DNA of 21,288 nucleotides from DATDMG01 sp036518955 (GCA_036518955.1 DATDMG010000361.1:1-21288), one strand, 5' to 3'. Counted from the first letter of the stretch, positions 7,053-15,435 are shown. Translations and numbers: made by a program. Notes: generated by a model from the sequence alone, not told the origin.

Positions 7053-7586
7053 ATGACGACGTTAAACGATCCCCGGATCCTCGACCGGACGGCGTTCGGC
7101 AGGCACAGTCGGAAGCCCCGTGACAACGGCGGGGATCTGCACGCGCTACGCCTGGCGCTGGATCTGCAGCTCGACGCGCTGCTGCTGGCCCTGGCAGCCG
7201 CCGCGGCACCACCGGATGAGTCCCTCGAGAATCCGGACGGCGTTCCCTGGCGACGGTGGCTCGTCGAGGACCTGGACGCCGCCCGTTCACTGGGCGCGGC
7301 GATCCTGAACGGCGAGGGCGGGTCGCTGCCGGGCATGGCCGGCGCGCTCCGCTGCACCGGCCGCTCCGCTGCCCTGGAGCAGCTCGTCGCCCACTACTCA
7401 TCGATGGAAGGACTGCTGAGCGAGGCGCTCGATCGGCCGCACCGGGGGCAGCCCTGGCGGCAGGTCGCCGGGGACACGCTGCTTCGATGCCGGGCCCGGC
7501 TCGAGGAGTTGCACGCTCACCGTCGCGAGGCCTTCGCGGCGGGTGCGTCCCGACCCGAGTTCCTGCCGGGTGAGCTGCTCGGTTGA
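7053..7586 (+). CDS. Hypothetical 177-aa helical protein
   Basis: The ATG at 7053 follows GAGAGGA with about 8 nt spacing. The frame is open further upstream to 6726, but that part is low-complexity and lacks a ribosome site. After a basic N-terminus (MTTLNDPRILDRTAFGRHSR) the protein is almost entirely predicted helix: LHALRLALDLQLDALLLALA at about 28-47, WRRWLVEDLDAARSLGAAIL at about 65-85, SAALEQLVAHYSSMEGLLSE near 110-130, and DTLLRCRARLEELHAHRREA near 145-165. This suggests a soluble four-helix bundle. There is no signal peptide and no metal motif. I do not recognise the family. It stands alone between two structured intergenic segments, and its role is unknown. Confidence 0.6.
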   Translation: MTTLNDPRILDRTAFGRHSRKPRDNGGDLHALRLALDLQLDALLLALAAAAAPPDESLENPDGVPWRRWLVEDLDAARSLGAAILNGEGGSLPGMAGALRCTGRSAALEQLVAHYSSMEGLLSEALDRPHRGQPWRQVAGDTLLRCRARLEELHAHRREAFAAGASRPEFLPGELLG

Positions 7587-7619
7587 CCGTGGCCTGGTTC
7601 CCGGTCGTCGGGTAGGCCT

Positions 7620-7673
7620 CGGGTGACCGGGGCCTCGGACCGAGGGGTAGCCCACGTCGCTGCCGGTCACCCG
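7620..7673 (+). terminator. Nested inverted repeat after the helical-protein gene
   Basis: An outer perfect 11-bp repeat (CGGGTGACCGG at 7620-7630, CCGGTCACCCG at 7663-7673) encloses a 6-bp hairpin CCTCGG-A-CCGAGG (7633-7645). It lies about 35 bp after the stop at 7586 and before the next gene. It probably acts as a terminator or mRNA-stabilising structure. There is no T-tract. Confidence 0.5.
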
Positions 7674-7782
7674 CCGGGATGCTGGCACTCGACCCCCCTT
7701 GTGTGCCAGGGCCATCGTCCCTCACCCTGCGTTCAGACTCAGGGCCAGCGTCGTCCCCCTGCAATGCGGGAGGAGGATCACC

Positions 7783-8304
7783 ATGTCGCAACCACCCGTT
7801 CAGATCTCCCCGTTCCGTCGTGACCGTTGCCTGTCCGGGTTCGTCGTCTCCGGTCGCTGGCCCGATTCGACCAGGGAATGGGCTCAGTTCCTGACCCTCG
7901 CCGTCCGGCTGGCTGCCGTGCCCGGCCTGGTCCCGACGACCACGGTGTTCAGCGCTGTCGAGGACGTGCCGGAGGATCCGCAGCCCGGTACGGTGGGCCT
8001 GGTCACCACAGCCGGGCCGGTGCTCGGGAACGGCGCGCCGCAGCCGGGACAGTTCCGGTCCGCACCGCCGGCGCTCTTCCTCCTGCACCCGCCGCAGGAG
8101 AGCCGCCCGTCCAGCCCTGAGGTCGTGGGGGCCGCCTCCGGTTGCGTGCTTCTGCCCGGCGTGCCCAGCCTGGGCCTGGGGCACCGCGCCGCCTGGGTCG
8201 AGGCAGAGGCCGACGGCACGGTGACCCGGCTCGTCAGCCAGGTCGAGGTCAACCCGCTCGCCGACCCGGACACCGCCGTCCTCGCGATGCTCCTGGCCGC
8301 GTGA
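7783..8304 (+). CDS. Hypothetical 173-aa protein
   Basis: The ATG at 7783 has a strong AGGAGG (7771-7776, 6-nt spacer). The longer frame back to 7699 has no such site. The product begins MSQPPVQISPFRRDRCLSGF and has a conserved-looking core (REWAQFLTLAVRLAAVPGLV, PTTTVFSAVEDVPED, CVLLPGVPSLGLGHRAAWVE, VTRLVSQVEVNPLADPDTAV). The alternation of short hydrophobic stretches suggests a compact alpha/beta or all-beta cytosolic fold. No signal peptide or membrane helix is visible. I do not recognise a family. It converges with the secreted metalloprotease gene 17 bp away. That arrangement does not by itself imply a shared function. Confidence 0.65.
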   Translation: MSQPPVQISPFRRDRCLSGFVVSGRWPDSTREWAQFLTLAVRLAAVPGLVPTTTVFSAVEDVPEDPQPGTVGLVTTAGPVLGNGAPQPGQFRSAPPALFLLHPPQESRPSSPEVVGAASGCVLLPGVPSLGLGHRAAWVEAEADGTVTRLVSQVEVNPLADPDTAVLAMLLAA

Positions 8305-8323
8305 CTCGGTGGCCGCGTGACTC
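8294..8323. repeat. Direct 14-bp repeat over two convergent stops
   Basis: TGGCCGCGTGACTC occurs at 8294-8307 and again at 8310-8323. The first copy contains the TGA of the upstream plus-strand gene. The second ends inside the stop codon of the minus-strand protease (TGA on that strand, 8322-8324). It looks like a short local duplication at the gene junction. Confidence 0.8.
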
Positions 8324-9842
8324 AGCGCGCCGCAGCCCAGACCGCGGGAGCCTCCCCGATCGTCACCTGCGTGCCGTTGACCAGGCGCCCCCGCGGCTGG
8401 ACGACGCCGATCGGGCCGACCCCGTCGCGGGACACCACGACCGCCGCGGCGCCCCCGGCCTCCGACTCGACCCGGATCGTGATCCGCCCCGACGCCGTCA
8501 CGAGCGAGCTGCCGACCGGCAGCGCACGGTCCCAGTCAGGGGTCGTACCGGGTGCGGGCGGTGTCGGATCGAGGAGCAGCGTCCGCGTCGGGTCCTCGGG
8601 GTCGATCCGCCGAACCAGGACGCCGGGGTGGAGGCCTCGCCAGTTCGCCGCGGTGCCGAGCCACGCGTCCGTGCCCACGGCGGCCCGGTACTCCACGACG
8701 TAGACGTCGCCCATCGGATCCGTGATGCGCAGGGACCGGAGCCCGCTGCGCCCCGACACCGGATACAGGACAGCTCGTGCCGGTCCAGTAACCGAAAGTA
8801 CTGAGCCGGGCTCCAGCACGCCCAGTCGGGAGGCGTGCGCGGTGCTCAGTGTCCCGAGGTTGTCCCAGCTGATCCCCATCACGTCGTACCAGTCGCCGTA
8901 GTCGTCGTGGGTGCACCCCGGAGGCCACTTCTCCACGAACGTGGCATCCGCGGAGCCGGGGCAGGTCAGGGCGTCCGAGTGGCCGAGCCCAAGATTGTGA
9001 CCCAGTTCGTGGGCGAGCAGCCCGGTGGAGGTGCCGCCGACGAGGAGGTACCCACCGGCGTCCGGGGACGGCGCGACCGTGCTCAAGCCGTTCGGGCACC
9101 CTGACCCGGGCGGGACGTACACCATCAGGTGACGCCGTGCGCCAGGGGAGAATCCGGAGAGTGACCGGGCCTCATCCCAGACGCCCCAGACGTCGGTGCA
9201 ATCGTGGGTGAGCCTGGTCCAGCCGATGGCGCGCGCGACCGAGAAGACGATGCGCCCCCCGCTCTCCCGGAGCCAGAAGGCGGCGGCACCCGTCGAGATC
9301 GCCCACGTGAGCCGGGAGGCGGTCATCGTGTCGGGGCGCGCTCCGGGTGGCAGCGCCAGGACGACGGTGACGGTGTGCGACGACGGGCGTGCCGCCCGCG
9401 CGAGCGCTCCGGCCGTGCTCCGGCCGAGCACAGCCAGCGCACGGACCCGCGGTGGCGCACTGGCGTCAGCGGTGCCCGCCGGCCCGAGCGTCACGGCGAC
9501 GTGGGTGCCGGTCGGGACGCCGGCCACCGACTCCGGGGGGACCTGGATCCGTCGGTCGCCGGAGTCGATCCAGGCCGAGATCCGGTCCGAGCCGATGACA
9601 TGGCCCGCGATCGTCGTCCGGGTCTCGATCGACAGCCGGACGAGGACGCCCTTGACCGTCGTGCCTCCGCCAGGGCCCGGGAACGACTCGCTCGTCGTGG
9701 TCGAGAGGGCGCCGGCCGCGGCAGACGGGGTGACCGTGATCAGGCATCCGGCGATGGCGGCGAGCAGGCAGACGATCCGGCGACCGATCCGGCGACCGAT
9801 CCGGCGACCGATCCGGCGCTGGCGGCTCACGGCGTCGCGCAT
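8322..9842 (-). CDS. Secreted metzincin zinc metalloprotease (gametolysin/M11-like)
   Basis: A 506-aa exported protein. The ATG at 9842 has GAGGAG just upstream. The signal peptide has an unusually basic n-region built from four RRIG-type units, then a hydrophobic core (IVCLLAAIAGCLITVTPS) and a likely cleavage after SAAA-G. Residues about 30-150 look like a prodomain. The catalytic domain carries HELGHNLGLGHSD (278-290; His278, His282, His288 as zinc ligands, Glu279 as base), a spaced Cys pair (CPG...GCTHDDYGD), and the Met-turn YDVMG with Met322. The YGD-YDVMG spacing is typical of gametolysin-like M11 peptidases. A beta-rich C-terminal part follows (VYVVEYRAAVG, VLVRRID). It is probably released or wall-associated; the substrate is unknown. 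It is divergently transcribed from the helicase-like gene. Confidence 0.85.
   Translation of the reverse strand: MRDAVSRQRRIGRRIGRRIGRRIVCLLAAIAGCLITVTPSAAAGALSTTTSESFPGPGGGTTVKGVLVRLSIETRTTIAGHVIGSDRISAWIDSGDRRIQVPPESVAGVPTGTHVAVTLGPAGTADASAPPRVRALAVLGRSTAGALARAARPSSHTVTVVLALPPGARPDTMTASRLTWAISTGAAAFWLRESGGRIVFSVARAIGWTRLTHDCTDVWGVWDEARSLSGFSPGARRHLMVYVPPGSGCPNGLSTVAPSPDAGGYLLVGGTSTGLLAHELGHNLGLGHSDALTCPGSADATFVEKWPPGCTHDDYGDWYDVMGISWDNLGTLSTAHASRLGVLEPGSVLSVTGPARAVLYPVSGRSGLRSLRITDPMGDVYVVEYRAAVGTDAWLGTAANWRGLHPGVLVRRIDPEDPTRTLLLDPTPPAPGTTPDWDRALPVGSSLVTASGRITIRVESEAGGAAAVVVSRDGVGPIGVVQPRGRLVNGTQVTIGEAPAVWAAAR
9773..9818 (-). repeat. 12-bp tandem repeat in protease signal peptide
   Basis: Nearly four copies of CGATCCGGCGAC run head to tail. 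On the coding (minus) strand they encode repeated R-R-I-G in the signal-peptide n-region. Each gain or loss adds or removes four residues and keeps the frame, so the positive charge of the export signal can change by two arginines per unit. Confidence 0.95.
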
Positions 9843-9984
9843 GGTTCTCCTCGCGGTTCGACGACGTCTGCCCGCTCCCTCGGCCGTTCCGCTCCCGGGC
9901 TTGACGGCTTCCGGCGAGGATCGGCGGAACGTATGGCTGGGCGACGCGCCGAGCGGCTGACGGGGTTGCGGCGTCCGTGACGCT

Positions 9985-9990
9985 TACGGT
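9985..9990 (+). promoter_or_regulatory. Possible -10 box (TACGGT) for helicase-like gene
   Basis: TACGGT fits the actinobacterial TANNNT -10 pattern and ends 6 nt before the GTG at 9997. That spacing would suit a leaderless transcript. The bases GGTGGAG overlap it and could instead serve as a Shine-Dalgarno. No clear -35 box is visible, so this is tentative. Confidence 0.3.
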
Positions 9991-9996
9991 GGAGCG

Positions 9997-12900
9997 GTGC
10001 CGGACGACGTCCTCGGACCGCCGTTGGCTGTGCGGCCCGACGAACCGCGCGTCGAATCCCGCAGGGGAGCCGCCGCGCGGGTCTCGCCTGCCCGGCCGGG
10101 CGGCGACGCCACGGCCGAGGCCACGGCCGACGCCGACGGGTCAGGCCCGGCCGACCGGCAACCGGGTGGCGTGCAGGAGGCTGGTCAGACCTCCGGAGGA
10201 ACCCCCTCCGGAGTCGCGCCGGCGGCCGGTACCGGGACGGGAGCGGACGCCGGTAGCGCGGTCACGGCGGGTACCGGCTGGCCCCCGCCGGAGCGCGCCG
10301 GTGACGCGCGATCCCCCGGTTCCCAGGGGCAGACCCGGCTCGGCTGGGTCGTCGTCGACCCGGATTCCGGGCCGTCACACCACGGGACGTCGGGCCACGG
10401 GACGTCGGGCGTCCCGGCCGACAACCCCGAGGTCGCGGGCCGGGCGATCGAGTCGGCCACCCGCGCCCCGACCGAGCCGGGCGCGCACGGCGCTGCGGCA
10501 GAGCTCGGCCGCGCCCCGGCGATCGAGCCGGCCACGGACGCGCCTTCGGTCGCGTACCACCCCGCACCGGGGCCCGCGGCCTCGCCGTTCCCCGGCGTCC
10601 GTGCGGGCGGGCCGGCTCTCGGCGTCATCGACCGCTGGTGGCTCACCCTCGCGTCGGCACCCTTGCCGGACACCCTCCTCGGGGACGGCGACCTCGCCGC
10701 GGAGGGACTCGACCTCACCCATGCCCACCCCTCCGGGCTCGCGCCGCTGCTCGCCGGTCGGCCGACCAGGCTGTCCAGCCTCTTCCGGGAGCCGGCGGCG
10801 CACGCGGCGGCCCGTCGGCGGGCGCGCGAGATCCGCCGGAGCGTCGGCAAGCTCGCGGACGAGCGCGGCGTCCGCGCCGGCTACCTCGCCCTGGGGATGG
10901 TGTCGTGGTGGTCCGTCGACGGGTCCGGTGAGCGACGAGGGGTGCCGCCGGGGGCTCCGGTGCGCGCGCCGCTGCTGCTGCGCGGGTGCGAGATCCACCC
11001 GCGCGGGGCCAGTCACGACGACTACGAGCTCCGGGTCGTCCCGGCGGTGTCGGTCAATCCCGAAGTGCTGCGTCGCCTCCGTGAGGACCACCGCATTCGG
11101 CTGGACGCCGACGCCCTCGGCGGGCTCGCGTTCGGACCGGACGGGTTCGACCCGGGGCCGGTGTACGCACATCTGGAGGACATCTGCCACGACGTTCCTG
11201 GATTCTGCGTCGACCAGCGCCTCGTCGTCGGCAGCTTCACCGCCGGGTCCGGGGCTCTGCTGCGTGATCTCGACGCCGCCGCAGCCGCGCTGCGGGCGCA
11301 CCCGCTGATCGGGCCACTGGTCGCCGACGTCCCAGGCAACGGCCCCGGTTCACCGGAGGTCGGCTCGCTGGCTCCTGCCGCTCCCGACGGACGGCCGTAC
11401 GTCGGGCCGGACGAGGCGCCGTTGCTGGACCTCTGCCTCCTTCCGTTGGATCCGGCGCAGCGACGTGCGGTGGCCGCGGTCCGCGCCGGCGCGTCGGTAG
11501 CCATCGAAGGGCCACCGGGGACGGGCGCGACCCAGGCGGCTGCGGCCGCCGTCGCGGTGGTGGCCGCAGCGCGGCAGCGCGTGCTCATCGTGACGCCGCA
11601 CCGCGCGAGCGCACGCGCGCTCGCCGCCCGGATCACGGGCGCCGGTCTCGGCGACATCCTGCTCGAGCTGCACGACGGCGCCGGAGACGCAGCCAGGATC
11701 CTCGGCGTGCTGGTCGCCGACCTCGACGCGGCCGAGCGGAGCTCGGCGCAGGACCGTGATCCGGCAGCGCCCGTCGGGCCGGCCGCGAGCCGACCGGTGT
11801 CGGGGAGCGGTCCGGTGTCGGGGAGCGGACGGGTCGGGGATGGCCGACCGGTCGGCGCCGGCCGTTCGGCGCCGACCGCGGACCCGGAGGTCGCCTCCGT
11901 GGTAGCCGCGACGGCCACGCTGAGCGGCGCGAGCACCGCCCTGCACGTGGTCCGCGACCCTTGGGGGGTCTCCGCCTACGACGCGATGGAGGCCCTGGCG
12001 GCCCTGATGGCCACGGACGTCGCGCCCCGGACCCGGGTCCGGCTCAGCCCGGAGGCCTGCCGCAACCTGGACGCCGCCACCCGTGAGCGCCTCCGGGGCG
12101 ACCTGCGCCGGGCTGCCCAGGCCGGCGCCTTCACCCTGACCCGGCTGGACACCCGCTGGCTCGGGGCTGCCGTTCGTGCCGACCGGGACGCGCAGCAGGC
12201 GCTCGCCTGTGCCGTCGCCGCACGGGACGGGCTCGCGCGGGCGCGTCGGCAGATGAACGTCGTCGCCACCGCTGCGGGCATCACGCCCGCGGCGACCGCG
12301 GGTGAGTGGCGTCCGCAACTGGAGTTGCTGTGCGGCGTCCGGGACACCCTCGACGTGATGCTTCCGGCGGTCTACGAGCAACCGATCGCGGAGCTGATCA
12401 CCGCGACCGGTCCGGACGTCGTGCCGGACCTCGGCCGGCTCGCCCGCCGATCGTTGCGTCGCCGGGCCCGGGCGCTGGTGCGGCCCGGCGTCCACGTCAA
12501 GGACGTGCACCGGCTGCTGGTGACCGCCCAGGAGCAGCGGATCCGCTGGCAGGAGGTCTCCAGCGGCGGTGGATGGCCACGGGTGCCGACGGGGTTGGCG
12601 GAGGCGGGTGTCACCGTGGAGGCGCTGCTCGGCGCGCTCGACAGCCTGACCATCTTCCTGGAGGGCACACGGACGCCGGACCTCGCCCGACTGCCGCTCG
12701 ATCAGCTCGAGCGGAGGCTTGCCGATCTCGCCGCCGACCGCGACGGGCTCGCCGCCCAGCCGGAACGCACCGTGCTGATCGAGAGACTCGTCGCGGCCGG
12801 GTTGGGTGACCTTGTCGCGGACCTGCGGGAGCGGCGCTGCGGTGCTGACGAGGTCGACGGTGAACTCGACCTCGCCTGGTGGACCTCGGTCCTCGAGGCC

Positions 12901-14784
12901 ATCATCCGCGGCGACCCCCGGCTCGCCCGGCACGACCCGGCCCAGCTCGCGGCGGCGCTGGAGGAACTTCGGTCGTGTGGCGACCGTCTCTCCGCGGCTG
13001 GGCTGGCCCACGTCCGGGAGGCCGTCCTCAACCGGGCCCGCCACGCTCTGGCGGCACATCCCGAGCAGGCCACCTGGTTGCGGGCCGAGCTGCAGCGGGG
13101 CCACCGGACCGCGTGGCCGGCCGATCTGTACCGGCGGGCCACCGACGTGATCACTGCGCTCCGCCCGGTGCTCCTGATGAGCCCGGACGCCGTCGCCCGG
13201 TTCCTGCCGCCCGCCGTCCCCGGCCGCCCCGCGTTCGATGTCGTCGTCGTGGACGACGCAGGTCAGGTGGGGATGCCGGAGGCCGCCGCCGCGCTCGCCC
13301 GCGGGCGGCGCGTCGTCCTCGCCGGCGACCCTGTGGGGCTGCCGCCGGCGAGCGGGCGGCCGTCGGTGCTGGAGGCTCTCGCGCCGCGGCTCGAACGGTT
13401 CCGGCTCGACCGGGACCACCGCGTGCGCGACGGTCGGCTCCTGACGTCCGTGCGGCGGGAGTACCCGGGTGTGTGGGCGGTGACGTCCGGAGCCTCGGCC
13501 TCGCCGCCGCTCGTGTTGGATCACGTCTGGGAATCCGCGGAGGAGCGCCAGCAGGCGTCGGCGGCGGGTACGGCCTCCGGGACGGACGTGGAGGTCCGGC
13601 GGGTCATCGACCTGGTGGCCGAGCACGCCGGGCGGCGTCCCGGGGAGTCGCTGATGGTCGTCACGCTCGGGGCCCGGCACGCCGAACGCATCAAGGAGGC
13701 GCTGCGGGCCGCAGTGTCAGTCCGGCCGGAGCTGGCCCGCTGGCTGGAAGTGCACTGGACCGGTCGGATCTCGGAGTCCTTCGCGGTGCGCCCGGTGCAC
13801 CGGCTGTGCGGGCTGGAGCGTGACGCGGTGATCTTCTCGGTGGGGTTCGGTCGGACCCCGCACGGCCGGGTGCTGCACCGCTTCGGCGTCCTCGACGGCA
13901 GCTATGGGCGGGCCTGTCTCACCGTCGCGCTGACCCGGGCCCGTCGCAGGGTGACCGTGGTCAGCTCCTTCACGGCAGGTGACCTTGATCCCGACAAGCT
14001 GCGGACGGATGGCTCCCGGATGCTGTGGGAGCTCCTCGCCCTGGCGGAGGACCCGGCGCTCCGCGGTGACCATCACCCGTACGTGCCGGACGACGACGCC
14101 GTCCTGCCGGGCAGTGGCCTCCCGCGCGGCGGTGCTCCCGGCAGGCGCGGCCCCGCAGGCGCCCTGACTCCGGACCCGCTCGTCGCGGACCTGCGGGATC
14201 GCCTGCTCGCCGTCGGCCTGCCGGTCCGGCCGGGGATCGAGGCCCCCGACTGGCCGCTTTCGCTGGTGGTGGCCGATCCCCACGGACCAGGGAATCAGCT
14301 GCTGGCTGTGGACGTCGACGGAGAGCAGCACGCCGCGTGCCCGAGCGTGCACACCAGGGACGTGCTCCGTCGAGAGGCTTTCGAGCGCGCCGGGTGGACC
14401 TATGTGCGGGTCGCCGCGATGGATCTCTTCTGCGACCCTGCGGCTGAGGTCGAGCGGGTGCGCCGCGCGTGGCGCGCAGCGGGTGGCGGGTCGGGACCCG
14501 AGACGGCGGCGACCGGGTTGATCATCGTCGGCCGACCGAAGGTGCGGGCGACCTGGCCGGGGATCCCGATCGGCCGGCCGATCGGCGAGTACCAGCCGGG
14601 GCAGTTGCAGCAGGTGGCCTCGTGGGTGCTCACCGACGGCGTGCCGCGCGGGGTGGAGGAGCTGACCGCAGGCGTGTGCGAAGCGCTCCAGCTCGTGCTG
14701 CGCGGGCCCCGGGTCGAGGCATTGGTGACAGATGCGGCACGAGCCGTCCTCGGGGTGGCCATCTCGCCGGACGCTACCGCGTGA
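9997..14784 (+). CDS. DUF4011-like SF1 helicase with Vsr-like C-terminus, degenerate ATPase motifs
   Basis: A 1595-aa protein. Residues 1-205 are Pro/Gly/Ala-rich and disordered. Residues 209-450 resemble the DUF4011-type N-terminal region (PTRLSSLFREPA, APLLLRGCEIHPRG). An SF1 helicase core follows. Motif I reads IEGPPGTGAT (503-512), so the Walker lysine is Ala511. Motif II reads VVVDDAGQ, with Asp in place of the usual Glu at 1087. Motif III reads GDPVGLPP (1110-1117), where GDPKQLPP is common. Motif VI TVALTRARRR (1309-1318) is normal, as is the HGRVLHRFG block before it. Residues about 1393-1490 form a Vsr-like nuclease-type domain (LLAVDVDGEQHA, REAFERAGWTYVRV). Typical relatives are active ATPases; this one may not be. 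The next gene overlaps its stop (GTGA). Confidence 0.82.
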   Translation: MPDDVLGPPLAVRPDEPRVESRRGAAARVSPARPGGDATAEATADADGSGPADRQPGGVQEAGQTSGGTPSGVAPAAGTGTGADAGSAVTAGTGWPPPERAGDARSPGSQGQTRLGWVVVDPDSGPSHHGTSGHGTSGVPADNPEVAGRAIESATRAPTEPGAHGAAAELGRAPAIEPATDAPSVAYHPAPGPAASPFPGVRAGGPALGVIDRWWLTLASAPLPDTLLGDGDLAAEGLDLTHAHPSGLAPLLAGRPTRLSSLFREPAAHAAARRRAREIRRSVGKLADERGVRAGYLALGMVSWWSVDGSGERRGVPPGAPVRAPLLLRGCEIHPRGASHDDYELRVVPAVSVNPEVLRRLREDHRIRLDADALGGLAFGPDGFDPGPVYAHLEDICHDVPGFCVDQRLVVGSFTAGSGALLRDLDAAAAALRAHPLIGPLVADVPGNGPGSPEVGSLAPAAPDGRPYVGPDEAPLLDLCLLPLDPAQRRAVAAVRAGASVAIEGPPGTGATQAAAAAVAVVAAARQRVLIVTPHRASARALAARITGAGLGDILLELHDGAGDAARILGVLVADLDAAERSSAQDRDPAAPVGPAASRPVSGSGPVSGSGRVGDGRPVGAGRSAPTADPEVASVVAATATLSGASTALHVVRDPWGVSAYDAMEALAALMATDVAPRTRVRLSPEACRNLDAATRERLRGDLRRAAQAGAFTLTRLDTRWLGAAVRADRDAQQALACAVAARDGLARARRQMNVVATAAGITPAATAGEWRPQLELLCGVRDTLDVMLPAVYEQPIAELITATGPDVVPDLGRLARRSLRRRARALVRPGVHVKDVHRLLVTAQEQRIRWQEVSSGGGWPRVPTGLAEAGVTVEALLGALDSLTIFLEGTRTPDLARLPLDQLERRLADLAADRDGLAAQPERTVLIERLVAAGLGDLVADLRERRCGADEVDGELDLAWWTSVLEAIIRGDPRLARHDPAQLAAALEELRSCGDRLSAAGLAHVREAVLNRARHALAAHPEQATWLRAELQRGHRTAWPADLYRRATDVITALRPVLLMSPDAVARFLPPAVPGRPAFDVVVVDDAGQVGMPEAAAALARGRRVVLAGDPVGLPPASGRPSVLEALAPRLERFRLDRDHRVRDGRLLTSVRREYPGVWAVTSGASASPPLVLDHVWESAEERQQASAAGTASGTDVEVRRVIDLVAEHAGRRPGESLMVVTLGARHAERIKEALRAAVSVRPELARWLEVHWTGRISESFAVRPVHRLCGLERDAVIFSVGFGRTPHGRVLHRFGVLDGSYGRACLTVALTRARRRVTVVSSFTAGDLDPDKLRTDGSRMLWELLALAEDPALRGDHHPYVPDDDAVLPGSGLPRGGAPGRRGPAGALTPDPLVADLRDRLLAVGLPVRPGIEAPDWPLSLVVADPHGPGNQLLAVDVDGEQHAACPSVHTRDVLRREAFERAGWTYVRVAAMDLFCDPAAEVERVRRAWRAAGGGSGPETAATGLIIVGRPKVRATWPGIPIGRPIGEYQPGQLQQVASWVLTDGVPRGVEELTAGVCEALQLVLRGPRVEALVTDAARAVLGVAISPDATA

Positions 14785-15038
14785 CGGAACCGCCGCCCAC
14801 CGCCCGGCCCGATCCGTCCGAAACCGGCACCGATCCGTCCGAAACCGGCACTCGGTTGCAGCCCCTGCGGGTGGAGGGACTACCCGGTCGTCCGGTGCCT
14901 CCTCCCGCGCCCGGGGCACCGGTGCTGCCGGACGTTCCCCGTGACGAGACCGATCTCGGCTGGGGCGCAGCGGGCTGGCGTGACGATCCGGACGACGACG
15001 AGCGGTTCCTGCGCGAGCGCCCACCCCACTGGGAGTGA
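14781..15038 (+). CDS. 85-aa acidic-tailed small protein
   Basis: The GTG at 14781 overlaps the stop of the helicase-like gene (GTGA), so translation is probably coupled. The first 60 residues are Pro-rich and disordered, with a seven-residue repeat DPSETGT encoded twice (14811-14851). The tail is well defined: DETDLGWGAAGWRDDPDDDE, then RFLRERPPHWE at the very end. I recall similar short proteins with this acidic DLGWG...DDDxRFLRERPPHW tail in actinobacteria, with no assigned function. There is no membrane segment. The coupling suggests a partner of the helicase-like protein, but that is inference. Confidence 0.7.
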   Translation: MTEPPPTARPDPSETGTDPSETGTRLQPLRVEGLPGRPVPPPAPGAPVLPDVPRDETDLGWGAAGWRDDPDDDERFLRERPPHWE

Positions 15039-15044
15039 CCCTCG

Positions 15045-15062
15045 GCCGCTAGCCCTAGCGGC
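15045..15062. terminator. Hairpin shared by convergent gene ends
   Basis: GCCGCTAG (15045-15052) and CTAGCGGC (15055-15062) form a compact symmetric stem between the stop at 15038 and the mscL stop at 15055. It even includes the TAG stop codon of mscL. It may end transcription from both sides, although neither side has a T-tract. Confidence 0.5.
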
Positions 15063-15435
15063 TGCCCGGCTCACGCGCGGCCAGCAGGTCGCGGATCTCG
15101 GTGAGCAGCGCGATGTCCTCCGGGACTGTCGGTGTCGCGTCGTCAGGGCGCCGCCGCAGGCGCGACAGTTGGTTCATCGGCACCACGATCAGGAAGTACA
15201 CGGCCGCCGCGACGATGAGGAACGAGATCAGAGCCGTGATGGTGGTACCGATCTTGATCTCACCGATGGTGAAGCTGTCGAACTTCGGCTGGCCGCCGAG
15301 CGAACCGATGATGCTGCCGATGAAGTCGTCCGCGAACGCCTTGACGAGATTGGAGAAGGCTGCGCCGATGACGACCGCGACCGCGAGATCGATCACGTTC
15401 CCGCGCATCAGGAAGTCTCTGAAGCCCTTCAGCAT
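15055..15435 (-). CDS. mscL: Large-conductance mechanosensitive channel MscL
   Basis: A 126-aa inner-membrane channel subunit that opens under membrane tension during hypo-osmotic shock and lets solutes out. The N-terminal amphipathic helix and TM1 are canonical: MLKGFRDFLMRGNVIDLAVA then VVIGAAFSNLVKAFADDFI. A short periplasmic loop (GQPKFDSFTIGEIKIG) leads to TM2 (ITALISFLIVAAAVYFLIVV) and the conserved PMNQL. A charged C-terminal helix (EDIALLTEIRDLLAA) ends the protein. Length and order match the homopentameric family. AAAGGA lies about 9 nt before the ATG. It is the last gene of a minus-strand run, 93 bp after the SAF-domain gene. Confidence 0.97.
   Translation of the reverse strand: MLKGFRDFLMRGNVIDLAVAVVIGAAFSNLVKAFADDFIGSIIGSLGGQPKFDSFTIGEIKIGTTITALISFLIVAAAVYFLIVVPMNQLSRLRRRPDDATPTVPEDIALLTEIRDLLAAREPGSR

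Noticed and set aside
6529..8184. 551-codon minus-strand frame opposite the two hypothetical genes
   Set aside because: Low-complexity translation without ribosome site; only the short coding-like patches near 6530-6880 are noted separately.
11350..13680. 776-codon minus-strand open frame inside the helicase-like gene
   Set aside because: Arg/Gly/Pro/His-rich translation without motifs; it is the antisense shadow of a motif-bearing plus-strand gene in high-GC DNA.
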